Source of the DNA: Gammaproteobacteria bacterium
Lineage (GTDB): Bacteria > Pseudomonadota > Gammaproteobacteria > QOAV01
Assembly (NCBI GenBank): GCA_027067235.1
Contig: JALXFQ010000034.1
Coordinates: 1 to 8,741 of the forward strand
Reading direction: 5' to 3'
Length of the DNA stretch: 8,741 nt
The notes beneath the pieces are model-generated. The model saw only the letters and a list, made by a program, of their open reading frames with translations, was not told the origin of the DNA and ran no database searches. The position numbers and the translations under genes were made by a program. Positions 5,114 through 8,741 of the stretch are shown here, piece by piece. Each line of letters starts with the position of its first letter. Position 1 is the stretch's first letter.

Positions 5114-7018
5114 ATGTCCCATGAATCCATAAGAGATGTCGCCAGAGAAAGCCGGGTTTTTCGCAACCGTCTGATAGTCTCGTCGTTTATTGTCGCTTTC
5201 CTGTTTCTGCTGTTACTGGCGCGACTGGTGTATCTGCAGGTGCTGGACCACCGACATTTTTCCACCTTGTCGGAGCGCAACCGTATTACCGTGGTGCCCA
5301 TTCCGCCGGCGCGGGGTCTGATCTATGACCGAAACGGCGTTTTGCTGGCGCAGAATTTTTCCGTGTTTACGCTGGAAATCGTTCCCGATCAGGTGGAAGA
5401 CATGGACGAGCTGCTGCGTGGCCTCAGTTATATCGTGGAATTGTCCGATTACGATATCAAACGCTTCAACAAGCGCCGCAGTCAGCGTCCCGGGTTCGAG
5501 AGTATTCTGCTGCGTACGCATCTCAGTGACGAGGAGGCGGCGCGGTTTTCGGTCAATCAGCACCGGTTTCCCGGCGCCGAGCTGAAGGCGCGCCTGCAGC
5601 GACATTATCCACTTGGTCGCCTGACCGCCCATGTGGTGGGTTATGTGGGCCGCATTTCCGACCGCGATATCAGTAATATGGATCCGCAAGTGTATCAGTC
5701 GCGATACCGCGGCTCGGAATATATCGGCAAGACCGGGGTGGAGCGCAGTTACGAGGAAATACTGCATGGCGTGCCGGGTTACGAGCAGGTGGAAACCAAT
5801 GCCCATGGCAGAAAACTGCGCGTTATTCGCACCCTCAAGCCAACGCCGGGCAAGAATCTGTACCTGAATATTGATGTGCGCCTGCAACAGAAAGGCGAGG
5901 AAGCCCTGGGTGAATTCAATGGCGCGGTGGTCGCTATCGATCCGGCCACGGGGGGCGTGCTGGCGCTGGTGAGCAAGCCCAGTTACGACCCCAATCCGTT
6001 TATCAACGGTATCGGTTTCAAGCCCTATGCGGCATTGCGGGACTCGCCCGACCGGCCACTGGTCAACCGGGCGCTGAACGGCCGCTATCCGCCTGGCTCC
6101 ACCATCAAGCCGTTTATGGCTCTCGCGGGGCTGGATGAAGGTGTCAATCGCTATGCCACCACGTATTGCCCCGGCTATTTCCGCCTTGGCAACGCCAGGC
6201 ACAAGTATCGCTGCTGGAAAAAATCCGGGCACGGCGCCATGAACGTGAGTCGCGCGGTGACCGAATCCTGTGACGTGTATTTTTATACGCTGGCGCACAA
6301 ACTGGGCATCGATACCCTGCATCGGGAAATGACATCCTTTGGCTTCGGTCAGAAAACCGAAATCGATCTGCCCAGCGAGTCTTCCGGTCTGTACCCGTCG
6401 CGGGAATGGAAACGCAAGGTGCGCAAACAGGTGTGGTATCCCGGTGAAACAGTGATCGCGGGTATCGGACAGGGCTTCATTCTGGTAACGCCGCTGCAAC
6501 TGGCGAACGCCACTGCCGCGATCGTGCACAACGGTCTGCAATACAAGCCGCGCGTGGTGTTCGCCATACAGGATCCGATCACCGGCGAGGTGGAGAAACT
6601 CAAGCCGGAAGTGCTGCGCAAGGCTGAGAACACCCGCGCCAAGGACTATGAATTTGTACGCAATGCCATGCATAATGTGGTGCACGGCCGGGGCGGCACG
6701 GCGCGGCGCATTGCAGTGGGCGCCAAATATGAAATGGCCGGCAAAACCGGTACCGCGCAGGTGGTGGGCGTTGCCCAGGGTGCTCGCTACAACGAAAAAG
6801 CCCTGGCCAAAAAATACTGGGATCATGGTCTGTTTATTTCTTTCGCGCCGTTCGCCGATCCCAAAATAGCGGTAGCGGTGGTCGCCGAGCATGGCCGTCA
6901 CGGTGGTAGCGGCGCGGCGCCGGTGGCGAGGGCGGTAATGGACGCTTACCTGCTGACGCCGGAACAATTGCAGGCAGAAGAAGCCGCCAAAGCCGAAAAG
7001 CAGGAAAATGCACAATGA
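5114..7018 (+). CDS. mrdA: PBP2, elongasome D,D-transpeptidase
   Basis: This 634-residue class B penicillin-binding protein crosslinks peptidoglycan during elongation as the partner of RodA. Seen in order: a cytoplasmic N terminus, one membrane anchor (about 18-40), the conserved PARGLIYDRNG (65-75), a pedestal/dimerisation region up to about 250 and the transpeptidase domain (about 260-615). Active-site motifs are STIK (Ser329 nucleophile, Lys332), SCD (385-387, the SxN/SxD motif of PBP2) and KTG (544-546). Cys352, Cys367, His373 and Cys386 fall at the spacing of the zinc ligands reported for Acinetobacter baumannii PBP2. The last 20 residues are rich in Ala, Glu and Lys. The ATG at 5114 is the only start because an in-frame TAA lies at 5093-5095; the Shine-Dalgarno is poor. 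The stop overlaps the rodA start as ATGA. Alternative identity as FtsI is unlikely given RodA next door and the PBP2-type motifs. Confidence 0.98.
   Translation: MSHESIRDVARESRVFRNRLIVSSFIVAFLFLLLLARLVYLQVLDHRHFSTLSERNRITVVPIPPARGLIYDRNGVLLAQNFSVFTLEIVPDQVEDMDELLRGLSYIVELSDYDIKRFNKRRSQRPGFESILLRTHLSDEEAARFSVNQHRFPGAELKARLQRHYPLGRLTAHVVGYVGRISDRDISNMDPQVYQSRYRGSEYIGKTGVERSYEEILHGVPGYEQVETNAHGRKLRVIRTLKPTPGKNLYLNIDVRLQQKGEEALGEFNGAVVAIDPATGGVLALVSKPSYDPNPFINGIGFKPYAALRDSPDRPLVNRALNGRYPPGSTIKPFMALAGLDEGVNRYATTYCPGYFRLGNARHKYRCWKKSGHGAMNVSRAVTESCDVYFYTLAHKLGIDTLHREMTSFGFGQKTEIDLPSESSGLYPSREWKRKVRKQVWYPGETVIAGIGQGFILVTPLQLANATAAIVHNGLQYKPRVVFAIQDPITGEVEKLKPEVLRKAENTRAKDYEFVRNAMHNVVHGRGGTARRIAVGAKYEMAGKTGTAQVVGVAQGARYNEKALAKKYWDHGLFISFAPFADPKIAVAVVAEHGRHGGSGAAPVARAVMDAYLLTPEQLQAEEAAKAEKQENAQ
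7002..7005 (+). promoter_or_regulatory. Ribosome binding site of rodA
   Basis: AGGA within the last codons of mrdA lies 9 bases before the rodA ATG. It supports initiation at the ATGA overlap. Confidence 0.55.
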
Positions 7019-8097
7019 ACAGAAAAACGCTGTTGCATCTGGATTACCCGCTGATGTACGCGCTGGTGCTGATGAGCATGCTCAGTCTGGTCATACTGTA
7101 CAGCGCCGGCGGCGAAAACCTGTCGGTACTGTTGCGTCAGGGAACGCGCATGCTGGCAGCCTTTGTGATCATGATCGCCATGGCCCAGATTCCGCCCGAG
7201 GCGCTGGCGCGCTGGACGCCCTGGATCTATGGCGCGGGCGTGATTCTGTTGATCGTGGTACTGGCTATTGGCGTTATCGGCAAGGGTGCGCAACGCTGGA
7301 TCAATCTGGGCCTGTTCCGGTTCCAGCCGGCTGAAGTGATGAAGCTGGGGGTGCCCATGATGGCGGCCTGGCTGTTTTCTCGCAAACCCTTGCCGCCGTC
7401 GCCCATGCGCCTGATTATCGGCGCCATTGCCATTGGCGTACCCGCCGCCCTGATCGTGCTGCAGCCGGATCTGGGTACCGCCATACTGGTGGCTGCCGCC
7501 GGCGTGTTCGTGATTTTTCTGTCGGGCATACAGTGGCGCATACTGGCGGGTCTGGGCGTAGTCGCGGCGGCTCTGGCGCCGGTGGCCTGGCATTTCATGC
7601 ACGATTACCAGAAACGGCGCGTATTAACCCTGTTCAATCCCGAGGCCGATCCGCTGGGTTCCGGTTATCACATTATCCAGGCCAAGATAGCCATTGGTTC
7701 TGGTGGCATCTACGGCAAGGGCTGGACCAATGGCAGCCAGTCCCAGCTGGATTTTATTCCCGAACGCCATACCGATTTTATTTTTGCCGTGTTTGGTGAA
7801 GAATTCGGTCTGATCGGCGCCAGTATTCTGCTGCTGCTATACAGTTATATTATCGGTCGCGGGCTGTATATCGCCATTTCCGCCACCGACAGCTATTCCC
7901 GTTTGCTGGCCGGGAGTCTCAGTATCACCTTTTTCTTTTATGTATTCGTCAATATCGGCATGGTTTCCGGTATTTTGCCCGTGGTTGGCGTACCTTTGCC
8001 GCTGGTCAGCTATGGGGGAACTTCCATGGTTACTTTAATGGCCGGTTTTGGTATTCTTATGAGTATTCATTCACGTAGAAGACTAATTTCAAGTTAA
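7015..8097 (+). CDS. rodA: RodA, SEDS-family peptidoglycan glycosyltransferase
   Basis: This 360-residue polytopic membrane protein (E. coli RodA is 370 aa) polymerises glycan strands from lipid II with PBP2. About ten hydrophobic helices are visible. SEDS motifs are QRWINLG (93-99), FQPAEVMKL (103-111), QPDLGTA (150-156), FIPERHTDFIFAVFGEEFG (247-265) with Asp254 as the expected catalytic aspartate, and the C-terminal PLPLVSYGGTSM. It is RodA rather than FtsW because it directly follows PBP2 and has the RodA-type compact N terminus. The start ATG overlaps the mrdA stop (ATGA), with AGGA 9 bases upstream. The last codons (about 8020-8097) are noticeably AT-richer than the rest of the gene. 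Confidence 0.98.
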   Translation: MNRKTLLHLDYPLMYALVLMSMLSLVILYSAGGENLSVLLRQGTRMLAAFVIMIAMAQIPPEALARWTPWIYGAGVILLIVVLAIGVIGKGAQRWINLGLFRFQPAEVMKLGVPMMAAWLFSRKPLPPSPMRLIIGAIAIGVPAALIVLQPDLGTAILVAAAGVFVIFLSGIQWRILAGLGVVAAALAPVAWHFMHDYQKRRVLTLFNPEADPLGSGYHIIQAKIAIGSGGIYGKGWTNGSQSQLDFIPERHTDFIFAVFGEEFGLIGASILLLLYSYIIGRGLYIAISATDSYSRLLAGSLSITFFFYVFVNIGMVSGILPVVGVPLPLVSYGGTSMVTLMAGFGILMSIHSRRRLISS

Positions 8098-8104
8098 ATC
8101 TTAG

Positions 8105-8110
8105 AAGGTG
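8105..8110 (+). promoter_or_regulatory. Ribosome binding site of the lytic transglycosylase gene
   Basis: AAGGTG lies 6 bases before the ATG at 8117. This spacing favours the ATG over the in-frame GTG at 8108, which overlaps the motif itself. Confidence 0.6.
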
Positions 8111-8116
8111 CCGAAG

Positions 8117-8741
8117 ATGACTGGCCGTCTGGCTTTTTTACTTGTATCCGCCCTGACCGCGTTGCCGGTTATGGCTACGCCGGAGGCCGAAATCCAGAAG
8201 CTGCCGTCGAGACTGGCCAAATCCACCGGTTTTTCGCAGGCGGAAATCGCCGACTGGTTCGATGGCGTCAGCTATCAGAAAAAAATCATTGATGCCATTA
8301 CCCGTCCCAGCGAAGGACTGCCCTGGCATCGCTATAAAAAAATATTCCTCAACAGGAAAAGAATCGACGGCGGCGTCAAATTCTGGAAAAAGCATCGAAA
8401 GGAGCTGGCTGCCGCGGAAAAGCAATACGGTGTTCCGGCGGAAATCATTGTCGCCATCATCGGCGTGGAAACCCAGTACGGCGACAACAAGGGCCGCTGG
8501 TCGGCGCTGGATTCGCTGGCGACTCTGTCGGTGGGATATCCGCGCCGTTCGAAATTCTTTTATTCCGAGCTGGTGCAACTGGTGCGGCTGGCGAAAGAAG
8601 AAAAACTCAGTCCAGCGGCAATGAAAAGCTCCTATGCCGGCGCCCTGGGTCTGCCCCAGTTCATGCCCAGCAGTTATCGCGCCTATGCCGTGGATTTCAA
8701 CGCCGACGGCCAGCGTGACCTGCTCAACAGCGAGGCCGACG
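8117..8741 (+). CDS. mltB: MltB/SltB-family lytic murein transglycosylase (partial, first 208 residues)
   Basis: The enzyme cleaves the MurNAc-GlcNAc bond with formation of 1,6-anhydro-MurNAc. The gene is cut by the right edge after 208 codons plus one base. The N terminus (MTGRLAFLLVSALTALPVMA) is a signal peptide with a likely signal peptidase I site after Ala20. There is no lipobox Cys, so the product should be soluble and periplasmic, as in Pseudomonas SltB1, rather than lipid-anchored like E. coli MltB. The catalytic Glu118 sits in IIGVETQYG (114-122). Other family motifs are GYPRRSKFFYSEL (140-152) and YAGALGLPQFMPSSYRAYA (173-191). DFNADGQRD (193-201) resembles the calcium-binding EF-hand loop of Slt35. 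It starts 19 bases after rodA with a good Shine-Dalgarno, so it is very probably co-transcribed. The start could be the GTG at 8108, but ATG is better placed. Confidence 0.95.
   Translation, partial: MTGRLAFLLVSALTALPVMATPEAEIQKLPSRLAKSTGFSQAEIADWFDGVSYQKKIIDAITRPSEGLPWHRYKKIFLNRKRIDGGVKFWKKHRKELAAAEKQYGVPAEIIVAIIGVETQYGDNKGRWSALDSLATLSVGYPRRSKFFYSELVQLVRLAKEEKLSPAAMKSSYAGALGLPQFMPSSYRAYAVDFNADGQRDLLNSEAD

Noticed and set aside
5213..7015. A 600-codon open frame antisense to mrdA
   Set aside because: It is codon-on-codon with mrdA, so its stops would correspond to sense TTA, CTA or TCA codons, which GC-rich genes avoid. It begins at a TTG, lacks family features, and ends exactly where mrdA uses a TTA Leu codon. 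It is a composition shadow.
8108..8116. Alternative GTG start adding three residues to the lytic transglycosylase
   Set aside because: The GTG overlaps the AAGGTG ribosome binding site that is ideally spaced for the ATG at 8117.
1..8741. A hidden novel system such as a defence island, mobile element or CRISPR array
   Set aside because: All stretches over 300 bases are covered by recognisable housekeeping genes. I found no spaced repeat array, transposase, integrase, tRNA or attachment-site pattern.

Overview
This window is a housekeeping chromosomal locus from a GC-rich gammaproteobacterium. The MreB (347 aa), PBP2 and RodA sequences look gammaproteobacterial. The gene order matches two loci that are separate in Pseudomonas: gatCAB divergent from mreBCD, and mrdA-rodA-mltB. 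The exact genus cannot be fixed from the sequence alone. I see no mobile element, CRISPR array, tRNA, rRNA or phage gene.

Layout. On the minus strand (positions 1-2281, transcribed leftward) lies gatC-gatA-gatB, the tRNA-dependent amidotransferase; gatB runs off the left edge. A 267-base divergent region (2282-2548) follows. It carries a 12-base tandem direct repeat and candidate promoters in both directions. From 2549 to the right edge, all on the plus strand, come mreB, mreC, mreD, a 130-base non-coding gap, mrdA (PBP2), rodA and the first 208 codons of an mltB/sltB-type lytic transglycosylase.

How the genes work together. MreB filaments, MreC and MreD form the cytoplasmic and membrane scaffold of the elongasome. 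RodA polymerises glycan strands from lipid II and PBP2 crosslinks them. The MltB-family enzyme cleaves glycan strands, presumably allowing insertion or turnover. The whole rod-shape machine is therefore encoded in one direction, with stop/start overlaps at mreC-mreD (GTGA) and mrdA-rodA (ATGA). GatCAB is functionally unrelated: it makes Asn-tRNA(Asn) and/or Gln-tRNA(Gln) by transamidation. It is a neighbour through the shared intergenic region.

Novelty. I found no undescribed system. The points most worth checking are a possible Cys3-His zinc site in PBP2, the junction that joins mreBCD to mrdA-rodA-mltB in place of maf/rng, and the tandem repeat in the divergent control region.
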